Part shown: positions 27,822 to 36,801 of the stretch, in pieces
How the letters are laid out: each line of letters starts with the position of its first letter
Position numbering within the stretch: the stretch's first letter is position 1
Assembly: GCF_007858185.1 (NCBI RefSeq)
Contig: NZ_VFES01000009.1
Coordinates: 202,217-266,216 of the forward strand
Direction of reading: 5' to 3'
DNA length: 64,000 nucleotides
Source of the DNA: Pseudomonas grimontii
GTDB lineage: Bacteria > Pseudomonadota > Gammaproteobacteria > Pseudomonadales > Pseudomonadaceae
The notes under the pieces: generated by a model
Database searches by the model: none
Told to the model about the DNA's origin: nothing
Seen by the model: only the letters and a program-made list of their open reading frames with translations
Position numbers and translations under genes: made by a program

Positions 27822-28745
27822 TTGAAAGCGCCCCGCGTTACCCTCGATCAATGGCGCACGCTGCAAGCCGTCGTCGACCACGGCGGCTTCGCCCAGGCAG
27901 CGGAAGCGCTGCACCGTTCGCAGTCCTCGGTGAGCTACACCGTGGCCCGTATGCAAGACCAACTCGGCGTGCCGCTGCTGCGCATCGACGGGCGCAAGGC
28001 GGTGCTCACCGACGCCGGTGAAGTGCTGCTGCGCCGTTCCCGGCAACTGGTAAAAAACGCCAGCCAGCTGGAAGACCTCGCCCACCATATGGAACAGGGC
28101 TGGGAAGCCGAAGTGCGGCTGGTCGTCGATGCGGCGTACCCCAACGCGCGCCTGGTACGCGCGCTCACCGCGTTTATGCCGCAGAGCCGTGGTTGCCGGG
28201 TGCGTTTGCGTGAAGAGGTACTGTCCGGCGTCGAAGAGCTGTTGATGGAAGGCGTGGCCGACCTGGCCATTTGCGGCTTCAGCATCCCCGGCTACCTGGG
28301 CACCGAAATGAGCGATGTGGAATTCGTCGCCGTGGCCCACCCCGAGCACGCCTTGCACCGCATGAACCGCGAGTTGAGCTTCCAGGACCTGGAAAGCCAG
28401 ATGCAGGTGGTGATCCGCGACTCCGGCCGCCAGCAACCCCGGGATGTGGGCTGGCTCGGCGCCGAACAACGCTGGACCGTCGGCAGCCTGGCCACCGCCG
28501 CCGCTTTTGTGGGCAGCGGCCTGGGCTTTGCCTGGCTGCCACGGCACATGATCGCGCGCGAACTCGCCGAAGGTGTGCTCAAGCAGCTACCCTTGGAACA
28601 GGGCGGCAGCCGCCACCCCACGTTCTACCTGTATTCAAACAAGGACAAACCCTTGGGGCCGGCAACGCAGATCCTCGTGGAGCTGCTGCGCACCTTTGAC
28701 ACGGCCCCTCTGGACGCGCCTTTCGCCGCCCCCCAGCAAGCCTGA
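27822..28745 (+). CDS. LysR-family transcriptional regulator
   Basis: 307 residues from a TTG start preceded by AGAGGA. N-terminal winged helix (TLDQWRTLQAVVDHGGFAQA, then SQSSVSYTVARMQDQLG) and the type 2 periplasmic-binding effector domain (residues 90-290). It is followed at 14 bases by the alpha/beta hydrolase and lies head-to-head with the small secreted gene, so it may regulate either. Effector unknown. Confidence 0.9.
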   Translation: MKAPRVTLDQWRTLQAVVDHGGFAQAAEALHRSQSSVSYTVARMQDQLGVPLLRIDGRKAVLTDAGEVLLRRSRQLVKNASQLEDLAHHMEQGWEAEVRLVVDAAYPNARLVRALTAFMPQSRGCRVRLREEVLSGVEELLMEGVADLAICGFSIPGYLGTEMSDVEFVAVAHPEHALHRMNRELSFQDLESQMQVVIRDSGRQQPRDVGWLGAEQRWTVGSLATAAAFVGSGLGFAWLPRHMIARELAEGVLKQLPLEQGGSRHPTFYLYSNKDKPLGPATQILVELLRTFDTAPLDAPFAAPQQA

Positions 28746-28759
28746 AACGGAGTTCATGC

Positions 28760-29563
28760 ATGGCCTGGTTCGACCATGAAGGCTGCAGCCTGCACTATGA
28801 GGAATACGGTCACGGCACTCCGCTGATCCTGATCCACGGCCTGGGCTCCAGCAGCCAGGATTGGGAGCTGCAGGTGCCGGTGCTGGCCCGTCACTACCGC
28901 CTGATCGTGGTGGATGTGCGCGGCCATGGACGTTCCGACAAACCTCGGGAGCGCTACAGCATCGAAGGGTTCACCTACGACCTGATTGCGCTGATCGAAC
29001 ACCTGGACCTGCCGCCCGCCCATGTGGTGGGTTTGTCCATGGGCGGCATGATCGCGTTCCAGCTGGCGGTGGACGAACCCGGCCGGGTCAAGAGCCTGTG
29101 CATCGTCAACAGCGCGCCGCAGGTCAAGGTACGCAGTGCCCAGGAATACTGGTGGTGGGTCAAGCGCTGGACGCTCGCCCGTGTGCTCAGCCTGACCACC
29201 ATCGGCAAGGCCCTCGGCGACCGGCTGTTTCCAAAACCTGCGCAGGCCGACCTGCGCCGCAAGATGGTCGAACGCTGGGCAAAAAACGACAAACGTGCTT
29301 ATCTCGCCAGCTTCGATGCGATTGTGGGCTGGGGCGTACAGGAACGACTTTCGAGGATTACCTGTCCAACCCTGGTCATCAGCGCCGACCACGACTACAC
29401 CCCCGTGGCCCAGAAAGAAATCTATGTAAAACTGCTGCCCGATGCGCGGCTGGTGGTGATCGAGGATTCCCGCCATGCCACGCCCTTGGACCAACCCGAA
29501 GTCTTTAATACCACCCTGCTCGATTTTCTAAAGACAGTCGAAACCACTACCCAGGATCACTGA
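28760..29563 (+). CDS. Alpha/beta-hydrolase
   Basis: 267 residues. The nucleophile elbow is GLSMGG with S93; the acid and histidine appear as ISADHDYTP near 214 and DSRHATPLDQP near 240. The oxyanion motif HGLGSS follows strand 3. Such enzymes include 3-oxoadipate enol-lactonases, esterases and haloperoxidase-like hydrolases; the sequence resembles 3-oxoadipate enol-lactonase-like hydrolases, but no aromatic-degradation genes are nearby. Probably in an operon with the LysR gene and the cyclophilin (3-base gap). Confidence 0.88.
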   Translation: MAWFDHEGCSLHYEEYGHGTPLILIHGLGSSSQDWELQVPVLARHYRLIVVDVRGHGRSDKPRERYSIEGFTYDLIALIEHLDLPPAHVVGLSMGGMIAFQLAVDEPGRVKSLCIVNSAPQVKVRSAQEYWWWVKRWTLARVLSLTTIGKALGDRLFPKPAQADLRRKMVERWAKNDKRAYLASFDAIVGWGVQERLSRITCPTLVISADHDYTPVAQKEIYVKLLPDARLVVIEDSRHATPLDQPEVFNTTLLDFLKTVETTTQDH

Positions 29564-29566
29564 CCC

Positions 29567-30130
29567 ATGCTGAAAAAAATCGCCTTTTTTGCCGGTTCCG
29601 TTCTGTTCGCTGCCAACCTGATGGCCGCCGAGCCTTCCAAGGCGCCACACGTATTGATCTCCACCACCAACGGCGACATTGAAATCGAACTGGACCCGGT
29701 CAAGGCGCCGATCAGTACCAAGAATTTCCTCGCCTATGTCGACAAAGGCTTCTACACCAACACGATCTTCCACCGCGTGATCCCGGGCTTCATGGTCCAG
29801 GGTGGCGGGTTCACCCAGCAGATGTCGCAAAAGCCGACCGAAGCGCCGATCAAGAACGAAGCCAGCAACGGCCTGCATAACGTGCGTGGCACGCTGTCGA
29901 TGGCCCGCACCTCGAACCCGGATTCGGCCACCAGCCAGTTCTTCATCAACGTGGCTGACAACGCCTTCCTCGACCCGGGTCGCGATGCCGGTTATGCCGT
30001 GTTCGCCAAAGTGGTCAAAGGCATGGATGTGGTCGACATCATCGTCAACTCGCAGACCACCACCAAACAAGGCATGCAAAACGTGCCAATCGATCCTGTC
30101 CTGATCAAGTCGGCCAAGCGCATCGACTGA
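29567..30130 (+). CDS. ppiA: Periplasmic peptidyl-prolyl cis-trans isomerase (cyclophilin)
   Basis: 187 residues with a signal peptide (MLKKIAFFAGSVLFAANLMA). The cyclophilin core is complete: FHRVIPGFMVQGGGF with the catalytic Arg and the Gln, MARTSNPDSATSQFFIN and the GYAVFAKVVKGMDVVD strand. The domain catalyses proline isomerisation of periplasmic proteins. Three bases after the hydrolase gene, so transcribed with it; a GC-rich inverted repeat follows the stop at 30148-30173. Confidence 0.93.
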   Translation: MLKKIAFFAGSVLFAANLMAAEPSKAPHVLISTTNGDIEIELDPVKAPISTKNFLAYVDKGFYTNTIFHRVIPGFMVQGGGFTQQMSQKPTEAPIKNEASNGLHNVRGTLSMARTSNPDSATSQFFINVADNAFLDPGRDAGYAVFAKVVKGMDVVDIIVNSQTTTKQGMQNVPIDPVLIKSAKRID

Positions 30131-30212
30131 GGTCTGCAGGAAATTCCGCGCGCGGCCCACAAGGCTGCGCGCGCATTTGAAAGGAGAGCCCGCCAGGCGG
30201 GCGTCAACCCTA

Positions 30213-32045
30213 ATGCTCTATCGTCGTTTTGAACAACTGATCGATATTTTCCGCGACGCCCCCAGCGCCGCCCCTCCCGACAAAGTCCTGCCCTTCTATC
30301 TCTACTATCTGCGCCAGGTGTGGCCCTGTTTTGCCGCACTGCTGGTGGTGGGCCTGGTCGGGGCGCTGATCGAAGTCGCGCTGTTCAGCTACCTGAGCCG
30401 TATCATCGACCTGGCCCAGGGCACACCGCCCGCTGACTTCTTCCAGATCCACAGCACCGAGCTGATCTGGATGGCCGTGGTCGCCCTGCTGCTGCGCCCG
30501 ATTTTCAATGGCCTGCATGACTTGCTGGTGCACCAGACCATCAACCCCGGCATGACCAGCCTGATCCGCTGGCAGAATCACAGCTATGTGCTCAAGCAGA
30601 GCCTGAATTTCTTCCAGAATGATTTCGCCGGGCGCATTGCCCAACGCATTATGCAAACTGGCAATTCCCTGCGTGACTCTGCGGTGGCAACAGCCGAGGC
30701 CATCTGGCACGTGTCGATCTACGCCATCACCTCCCTGGTGCTGTTTGCCGAGGCCGACTGGCGGCTGATGATTCCGTTGATCACCTGGATCATTTGTTAC
30801 TGCCTGGCCTTGCGTTACTTCGTGCCGCGGGTCAAAGAACGTTCGGTGATCTCTTCCGAGGCACGTTCCAAACTCATGGGGCGCATCGTCGACGGCTACA
30901 CCAACATCACCACCTTGAAGCTGTTCGCCCATACGCAGAATGAGCAGGAATACGCCAAGGAAGCGATCATTGAGCAAACCGAAAAAACCCAGCTGGCGGC
31001 ACGCGTGCTCACCAGCATGGATGCGGTGATCACCGTCCTGAACGGCCTGCTGATCGTCACCACCACCGGCCTGGCCCTGTGGCTGTGGACGCAGTCGCTG
31101 ATCTCCGTAGGCGCCATCGCCCTGGCCACTGGCCTGGTGATTCGCATCGTCAATATGTCCGGTTGGATCATGTGGGTGGTCAACGGCATTTTCGAAAACA
31201 TCGGCATCGTGCAGGACGGTCTCAAGACCATCGCCCAACCCCTGGCCGTGGTCGACCGCGACAACGCCCCCCGGCTGACAGTGCCCCATGGCGAAGTACG
31301 TTTTGAGCAGGTGGATTTCCACTACGGCAAGAAGAGCGGGATCATTGGCGACCTGAACCTGAACATCCAGGCCGGGGAAAAAATCGGCCTGATCGGCCCG
31401 TCGGGTGCGGGCAAGTCGACCCTGGTCAACCTGCTGCTACGCCTCTACGACCTGCAAGGCGGACGCATCCTGATCGACGGCCAGAACATCGCCGAGGTGG
31501 CCCAGGAGACCCTGCGCGAACAGATCGGCATGATCACCCAGGACACCTCGCTGCTGCACCGATCGATCCGCGAAAATCTGCTGTACGGCAAGCCGGAGGC
31601 CACCGACGAAGAACTCTGGGCCGCAGTGCATAAGGCCCGTGCCGATGAGTTCATCCCGCTGCTGTCGGACGCCGAAGGGCGTACCGGGCTGGATGCACAT
31701 GTGGGCGAACGCGGGGTGAAACTCTCCGGCGGGCAACGCCAACGTATCGCCATCGCGCGCGTACTGCTCAAGGATGCGCCGATCCTGATCATGGACGAAG
31801 CCACGTCGGCGCTGGACTCGGAAGTCGAGGCGGCGATCCAGGAAAGCCTGGAAACCCTGATGCAAGGCAAGACGGTGATTGCGATTGCGCACCGGTTGTC
31901 GACCATCGCACGGATGGACCGCCTGGTGGTGCTGGAGAAAGGCCAGATCGCCGAGACGGGCAGCCATGCCGAGTTGCTGGCCCATGGCGGGTTGTATGCG
32001 CGGTTGTGGCAGCACCAGACCGGGGGGTTTGTCGGCATCGACTGA
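30213..32045 (+). CDS. ABC exporter (fused membrane and ATPase domains)
   Basis: 610 residues starting MLYRRFEQLIDIFRDAP. Six membrane helices (residues 35-330) form an ABC-type exporter half, followed by an ATPase with IGPSGAGKST (Walker A), LSGGQRQR signature, LIMDEATSAL (Walker B) and the H-loop IAHRLST. It would homodimerise. Such proteins export lipids, drugs or peptides; no accessory protein is encoded nearby, so substrate is open. A small hairpin (GCCCGCCAGGCGGGC) sits just before the start. Confidence 0.9.
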   Translation: MLYRRFEQLIDIFRDAPSAAPPDKVLPFYLYYLRQVWPCFAALLVVGLVGALIEVALFSYLSRIIDLAQGTPPADFFQIHSTELIWMAVVALLLRPIFNGLHDLLVHQTINPGMTSLIRWQNHSYVLKQSLNFFQNDFAGRIAQRIMQTGNSLRDSAVATAEAIWHVSIYAITSLVLFAEADWRLMIPLITWIICYCLALRYFVPRVKERSVISSEARSKLMGRIVDGYTNITTLKLFAHTQNEQEYAKEAIIEQTEKTQLAARVLTSMDAVITVLNGLLIVTTTGLALWLWTQSLISVGAIALATGLVIRIVNMSGWIMWVVNGIFENIGIVQDGLKTIAQPLAVVDRDNAPRLTVPHGEVRFEQVDFHYGKKSGIIGDLNLNIQAGEKIGLIGPSGAGKSTLVNLLLRLYDLQGGRILIDGQNIAEVAQETLREQIGMITQDTSLLHRSIRENLLYGKPEATDEELWAAVHKARADEFIPLLSDAEGRTGLDAHVGERGVKLSGGQRQRIAIARVLLKDAPILIMDEATSALDSEVEAAIQESLETLMQGKTVIAIAHRLSTIARMDRLVVLEKGQIAETGSHAELLAHGGLYARLWQHQTGGFVGID

Positions 32046-32049
32046 AGCA

Positions 32050-32143
32050 AATGTGGGAGGGGGCTTGCTCCCGATATCGGTGGGTCAGCCACCAAATTTT
32101 GCGACTGACACTCCGCCATCGGGGGCAAGCCCCCTCCCACATT
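32050..32143. repeat. REP pair, family TGTGGGAGGGGGCTTGC
   Basis: Inverted arms beginning AATGTGGGAGGGGG and ending CCCCCTCCCACATT enclose a 50-base spacer. Nearly identical to the pair at 38159-38252. A frequent Pseudomonas fluorescens element. Confidence 0.92.
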
Positions 32144-32270
32144 GGTGGCCTGGACTTGTGTAAAAACCGTGCTGTACTCAGTGCAGTGCCCAGACGGGCG
32201 CTGAAGTAAATCTGCAGGGAGCATCACTGGTTTACTGATTGGGTAGAGCGATCTATCAAGGACGTGCTGC

Positions 32271-32972
32271 ATGTCTTTGTTCAAGCGTTCAGTCACAGAG
32301 GGGTTAGGTACGTTTTGGCTGGTGTTGGGCGGTTGTGGAAGTGCGGTGTTGGCCGCCGCGTTTCCCGCTGTCGGGATCGGGTTGTTGGGCGTGGCCCTGG
32401 CGTTCGGGCTCACGGTGCTGACCATGGCGGTGGCCATCGGACACATCAGCGGCTGCCATCTCAACCCGGCGGTATCGGTGGGGCTGGTAGTGGGCGGAAG
32501 GTTTCCGGCCAGGGAGTTACCGGCGTACATCGTTGCCCAAGTCATCGGCGGGGTAGTCGCCGCTGCATTGTTGTACTTCATCGCCAGCGGCAAGCCGGGC
32601 TTTGAACTGGCCGGGGGGCTGGCCTCCAACGGTTATGGCGAGCATTCGCCAGGCGGCTATTCAATAGCAGCGGGGTTTGTCTGTGAGTTGGTGATGACAG
32701 CCATGTTCGTGCTGATCATCCTCGGCGCCACCGACCACCGTGCCCCGAAGGGCCTCGCGCCCATCGCCATTGGCCTGGCCCTCACCTTGATCCACCTGAT
32801 CTCCATCCCCGTGACCAACACCTCGGTCAACCCGGCCCGCAGTACCGGCCCGGCATTGATCGTGGGCGGGTGGGCGATCCAGCAATTGTGGATGTTCTGG
32901 CTCGCGCCGATCCTGGGTGCGGTGGTGGGCGGTGTTATCTATCGATGGTTGGGCAAAGAGGAGCCGGCCTGA
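32271..32972 (+). CDS. aqpZ: Aquaporin Z
   Basis: 233 residues, six membrane helices and both half-helices with the NPA boxes: GCHLNPAVS near residue 64 and SVNPARS near residue 187. The selectivity filter includes the usual His and Arg after the second NPA. The AAGGA site eight bases upstream supports the start. Conducts water across the inner membrane; glycerol-type features (Gly/Asp after NPA) are lacking. Standalone gene between two REP clusters. Confidence 0.94.
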   Translation: MSLFKRSVTEGLGTFWLVLGGCGSAVLAAAFPAVGIGLLGVALAFGLTVLTMAVAIGHISGCHLNPAVSVGLVVGGRFPARELPAYIVAQVIGGVVAAALLYFIASGKPGFELAGGLASNGYGEHSPGGYSIAAGFVCELVMTAMFVLIILGATDHRAPKGLAPIAIGLALTLIHLISIPVTNTSVNPARSTGPALIVGGWAIQQLWMFWLAPILGAVVGGVIYRWLGKEEPA

Positions 32973-32984
32973 AACGCAACCCCC

Positions 32985-33084
32985 GTAGCAGCTGCCGAGC
33001 GCAAGCGAGGCTGCGTCAGGCGCACTGCCGATTCAGGCTCGAGTCGCGGCCGACGCAGCCTCGCTTGCGCTTGGCAGCTGCTAC
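32985..33084. repeat. REP pair, family GTAGCAGCTGCCGAGC
   Basis: A 20-base arm beginning GTAGCAGCTGCCGAGCGC and the inverted copy ending GCAGCTGCTAC enclose a central part. A different REP family from the other three in the window. It lies between convergent genes aqpZ and the acyltransferase-like gene. Confidence 0.9.
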
Positions 33085-33108
33085 GAATTTGCGCGGTGTG
33101 GGGGCGGT

Positions 33109-34233
33109 TTAGGCTTGCCGATAAGGCAGGGCCGTCCTCGCCTCTTCGGCATACGTCAAAATCCCCACCCGTTCGCGCTCGAGGAAATCCTCCACGGCAT
33201 TCTTCAATCCGGGATGGCGCAGGTAGTGCCACGACCGGGTGATCACCGGTTCGAACCCGCGAATCAATTTGTGCTCACCCTGGGCACCGGCGTCGAAGCG
33301 TTGCAGGCCGTGGGCGATGGCGTAATCCATGCCCTGGTAGAAGCAGGTTTCGAAATGCAGCCGGTCAAACTCTGCCAGGCAACCCCAGTAGCGGCCGTAG
33401 AAGCTGTCACCACCGATCAGGCTGAAGGCCATGGCCACCGGGCGTGAACCTTGTTTGGCCAGCACCACACGGATCGCCTCGGGCATGCGCTCGGCCAGCA
33501 GGCTGAAAAATGCGCGGGTCAGGTACGGTGCCTGGCGACGTACCGCGTAGGTATTGGCGTAGCAGGCGTAGACAAAATCCCACTGCGCCTCACTCAGCTC
33601 GTGGCCTTGCAACCACTCGAAGTCGATGCCCTGCCCTGCCACTTGTTCACGCTCCTTGCGCATTTGTTTGCGCTTGCGCGAACTGAGGGCCTCGAGGAAA
33701 TCCTGGAAGTCGCGGTAGCCGCGGTTCTGCCAATGGAACTGACAACCCAGGCGCTGTAACCAACCCGGCTGCAGGGCTAACGCCTCATCGGCCAAACCGT
33801 CGGTGAAGTTGATATGGGCACTGGAGAGCCCTTCGATCTCCAGGTAGCCCGGCAGGCTCTTCAGCAGCTCGAAACCATCGTCGGCGCTGGCAGCCAACAG
33901 GCGGGGGCCACTGACCGGGCTGAACGGTACGGCTGTCAGTAGCTTGGGGTAGTAATCAATGCCCGCCCGCTCGCAGGCATCGGCCCAACCGTGGTCGAAC
34001 ACGTACTCGCCGTAGGAATGCCATTTGCGATAACTGGGCAATGCCGCCACCAGTCGATCGCCATCCCAGTGCAACAAATGCTCCGGTTGCCAGCCCGATT
34101 GAGGGCCCAGGCTGGCACTGTCTTCCAGCGCGCTGAGGAAGGCGTGCCGCACAAAGGGCTGGGCGTCCGGCACCAGTGCGTCCCAGGCCTGCGGGGCGAT
34201 TTCGGACAGGCTGTCCAGGCGTTGCAGCGGCAT
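33109..34233 (-). CDS. FemAB/GNAT-like (DUF482) protein
   Basis: 374 residues from the ATG giving MPLQRLDSLSEIAPQ, which has GAGG six bases upstream; two earlier in-frame starts are less well placed. The core (SPVSGPRLL, then the RKWHSYGEYVFDHGWADA segment and FDAGAQGEHKLIRGF near the end) matches the PF04339 family, which has a GNAT/FemX-like fold. The role is unknown; relatives are called peptidoglycan-biosynthesis-like acyltransferases. Monocistronic; AT-rich region with a palindrome follows upstream. Confidence 0.85.
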   Translation of the reverse strand: MPLQRLDSLSEIAPQAWDALVPDAQPFVRHAFLSALEDSASLGPQSGWQPEHLLHWDGDRLVAALPSYRKWHSYGEYVFDHGWADACERAGIDYYPKLLTAVPFSPVSGPRLLAASADDGFELLKSLPGYLEIEGLSSAHINFTDGLADEALALQPGWLQRLGCQFHWQNRGYRDFQDFLEALSSRKRKQMRKEREQVAGQGIDFEWLQGHELSEAQWDFVYACYANTYAVRRQAPYLTRAFFSLLAERMPEAIRVVLAKQGSRPVAMAFSLIGGDSFYGRYWGCLAEFDRLHFETCFYQGMDYAIAHGLQRFDAGAQGEHKLIRGFEPVITRSWHYLRHPGLKNAVEDFLERERVGILTYAEEARTALPYRQA

Positions 34234-34351
34234 TGGCATCCTCACTACGTCATGGCATGAAAGCCTCGCGAGTATCGCTTATCGCACGTCCGCGCACACC
34301 CCCAAATCGCCCGACAAGGCTCTAAATCAATAGTTCCATTCTTAAATAATT

Positions 34352-34367
34352 TGTCATCTAGATGACA
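34352..34367. promoter_or_regulatory. Perfect 16-base palindrome upstream of the porin gene
   Basis: TGTCATCTAGATGACA is fully self-complementary. It lies 150 bases before the porin start in AT-rich sequence between the divergent porin and DUF482 genes. Size and symmetry suit a GntR- or TetR-type operator, but no regulator gene is adjacent. Confidence 0.45.
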
Positions 34368-34516
34368 TCACTTAGCCACTGCGGCGTCATAAACGATCGT
34401 GATACTGACGCCTGTTTTTAGAGCGCCTGGTTCTAGCAGGTGGTTATTTTTCCGTCCGTCATCGGTCGGTTGTGTCCTGGATGGCTTGCCATCCCTCCTC
34501 ACTTTCGGAGATTGAT

Positions 34517-35860
34517 ATGCGTCTTGCTTCCACTAAAACTGCGGCGGTCCTGTGCGGCGGCCTGCTAATGGCCCTGAGCGTTCCGGCCAGCGCCGCAGTC
34601 GACGCTAAATTGCTCGACATGCTCAAGGCCAACGGCCAGATCACCGCTTCGCAGTACACCGAACTGCAAAACGAGTTGGCCAAAGACCAGAAAGAACAGC
34701 AGATCGCACGGCAAGCTCAACAAGAGACCAACGAACAGATCGCGGCCACCGCGAAAAAAACCAACGAGCTGAGCAGCTTCGACCAGAAGCTGGCCTGGGC
34801 CGCCAAGACTCAGTTCAAGGGTGATGTGCGCATGCGTCATGAGACCATCAAGGTCGAAGGCGAAAATGGCGTCACCCGTGCAGGCGTCACCGGTCGTGAC
34901 AAGGATCGCGAACGGATCCGCGCGCGCCTCGGCGCCTACACCGAAATCAACCCACAGGTGGACACCGGTATTCGTATCGCTACCGGCGGCGGCAGCGATG
35001 CGCGCTCCACCAACCAGGACCTGGACGGCTACTTCGATAAAAAATCGATCTGGCTGGACCTCGGCTACATCGACTACCACCCCGACCAGATCAAAAACCT
35101 GCACATCATTGGCGGCAAAATGCTGCAACCCTGGGTCAACATGGGCGATGTGATCTGGGATAGCGACATCAACCCGGAAGGCCTGGCCCTCACCTACAAG
35201 TACCCACTGGGCGGCAGCGCCGAGCTGTTCGGCAGCCTGGGTAACTACAACCTCAAGGACAACGTGGACGGTGACGGCGTGCAGTACCGCCATGACCTGC
35301 GCCTGACCACCGGCCAGTTGGGGACCCGTTTCTCGGTGACCGACAACCTGAAAATGACCCTGGGCGGCAGCGTCTACGCCTACCAGAACGATGAAGACAG
35401 CCGTGCCTCCGGTACCAGTACCCCGAACGTGCTGGCAACCAACGGTAACACCCCCAACGGCGAGTTCCGCCTGTATGAAGGCTTCGGTCAAGTCGATATT
35501 GGCGGCCTGGCGGTACCCCTGTCGTTCTACGGTCAGTACGTGAAAAACAACGACGCCATCGATGATGCGGACACTGCCTGGTTGCTGGGCGCCAAGTCCA
35601 AGGTGTTCGGTTTCAACCTGGACTACAACTACCGCGACGTGCAGAAAAACGCCGTGGTGGGTGCCTTCACGGATTCGGACTTCGGCGGCGGCTTCACCGG
35701 CTCCCGTGGTCACAAGTTCAAAGTCGGCTATGACATCGACAAGAACTTCGCCGTCGGCGCAACCTACTTCCTGACCAAGACCGACACCTACAGCCGCACA
35801 CTCGTGGACGGTAGCGCCAAAGCCAACACCTTCCAGCTGGATGCAGAAGCCAAGTTCTAA
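34517..35860 (+). CDS. Putative outer-membrane porin
   Basis: 447 residues from the ATG giving MRLASTKTAAVLCG with CGGAG upstream. Signal peptide ends PASA-A. A helical coiled-coil-like segment (residues 30-95, ELQNELAKDQKEQQIARQ) precedes the barrel, which runs from about residue 105 to the final Phe (LDAEAKF). This layout is the Porin_5 'putative porin' type. Neighbouring ECF sigma genes on the opposite strand may respond to envelope stress, but no direct link is shown. Substrate unknown. Confidence 0.85.
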   Translation: MRLASTKTAAVLCGGLLMALSVPASAAVDAKLLDMLKANGQITASQYTELQNELAKDQKEQQIARQAQQETNEQIAATAKKTNELSSFDQKLAWAAKTQFKGDVRMRHETIKVEGENGVTRAGVTGRDKDRERIRARLGAYTEINPQVDTGIRIATGGGSDARSTNQDLDGYFDKKSIWLDLGYIDYHPDQIKNLHIIGGKMLQPWVNMGDVIWDSDINPEGLALTYKYPLGGSAELFGSLGNYNLKDNVDGDGVQYRHDLRLTTGQLGTRFSVTDNLKMTLGGSVYAYQNDEDSRASGTSTPNVLATNGNTPNGEFRLYEGFGQVDIGGLAVPLSFYGQYVKNNDAIDDADTAWLLGAKSKVFGFNLDYNYRDVQKNAVVGAFTDSDFGGGFTGSRGHKFKVGYDIDKNFAVGATYFLTKTDTYSRTLVDGSAKANTFQLDAEAKF

Positions 35861-35873
35861 AGAAGCAGCTTTG

Positions 35874-35922
35874 AGCGGCAAGCGACGAGCTTCAAGGAGA
35901 AGCGCGTTACTTGCCGCTTTTC
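35874..35922. repeat. Inverted repeat after the porin gene (terminator-like)
   Basis: AGCGGCAAG pairs with CTTGCCGCT across 31 bases, then TTTT. The surrounding bases (AGCTTCAAG... CAGCTTGAAGCT) resemble another common P. fluorescens palindromic repeat. It may act as the porin terminator. Confidence 0.6.
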
Positions 35923-35942
35923 CCTTGCAGCTTGAAGCTGCC

Positions 35943-36176
35943 CTATTGCCCCTTGAGCCGCTCGGCAGCCAGTTGCTGCGCCAAGGCATCCAGATCCTTT
36001 ACCGGCTCCTGCGGCAGAATCCGCAACGTCGCCTGCATCAGGCGCATCTGGCGGATAAACCGTCGGCAGTTAGGGCAGAACATCAAGTGATGACGCACCA
36101 GCAGACGCTCGCGAAAGGTCAATTGCCCATCGAGATAGTCACTGGAACGTGCCACTTGTTCTTTACAGGTCAACAT
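35943..36176 (-). CDS. sbrR: Zinc-finger anti-sigma factor (SbrR-like)
   Basis: 77 residues. The zinc-binding anti-sigma motif HHLMFCPNC (HxxxCxxC) lies in the centre; there is no transmembrane segment, so it is cytosolic. Its start overlaps the last codons of the sigma factor gene by seven bases. Synteny with P. aeruginosa PA3284 (SbrR), next to PA3285 and PA3286, supports the name. In P. aeruginosa SbrR restrains SbrI and affects swarming and biofilm. Confidence 0.82.
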   Translation of the reverse strand: MLTCKEQVARSSDYLDGQLTFRERLLVRHHLMFCPNCRRFIRQMRLMQATLRILPQEPVKDLDALAQQLAAERLKGQ

Positions 36177-36784
36177 TCGCCCGTTTCCTCAAAATGCTCC
36201 ACCGTGGCGAAGACTTTAAGCCGTGCTCGATGCAACAGCACTCGGACATTGGAGAGAGAGAGCGTCAGAAGATTACAGATCTCCTCCAGCTCCAGGCCCT
36301 GGCGTTCACGCAGCACCAGCACGCTGCTTTGCAGTTCGGACAAACTCAGCAACGTGTGCTCCAGGCACTTACGCAGTTCATCCTCGGTCAGCAAGGCTTC
36401 CGGGGTGTCCTGGTGCCAGGCATACGGGGCGACGGCCCAGTGGCCATCATCGGGGGAGAATCGGTCATCACCGATGGTGCCGTGGGGCGAAGGTAAATCG
36501 TCGAGCAACACTTCCCGGCGATTCTGCTTATAGCGCCCCTTGGCAGCGTTGGCGGTAATGGTCAGCAGCCAGGTTTTGAGGCTCGAACGCCCTTCGAATT
36601 TGGCCAGGTTACGCACCACCGACAGCCAGGCGTCCTGCACCACTTCGTCGGCATGACGCTGACCGGCGATGGCATAGGCCACCGCCCGCATTGCGCTTTG
36701 GTACGTGCTGACCAATTCCTTGTAGGCCCGTTGCTCGCCCTTGAGCAGCCGTTCAAGCAGGTGCGCGTCGTCCGCTGCTGCCAT
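36170..36784 (-). CDS. sbrI: ECF sigma factor (SbrI-like)
   Basis: 204 residues with sigma region 2 (RAYKELVSTYQSAMRAVAYA ... DEVVQDAWLSVVRNLAKFEG, including the -10 recognition helix) and region 4 (ELQSSVLVLRERQGLELEEI ... SNVRVLLHRARLKV). A linker of about 60 residues with Pro/Asp lies between, longer than in minimal ECFs. Overlaps its anti-sigma gene, so the pair is co-translated. PA3285-type gene order supports the name. Confidence 0.85.
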   Translation of the reverse strand: MAAADDAHLLERLLKGEQRAYKELVSTYQSAMRAVAYAIAGQRHADEVVQDAWLSVVRNLAKFEGRSSLKTWLLTITANAAKGRYKQNRREVLLDDLPSPHGTIGDDRFSPDDGHWAVAPYAWHQDTPEALLTEDELRKCLEHTLLSLSELQSSVLVLRERQGLELEEICNLLTLSLSNVRVLLHRARLKVFATVEHFEETGEC

Positions 36785-36801
36785 TCAAGACCTCGATTGT
36801 C

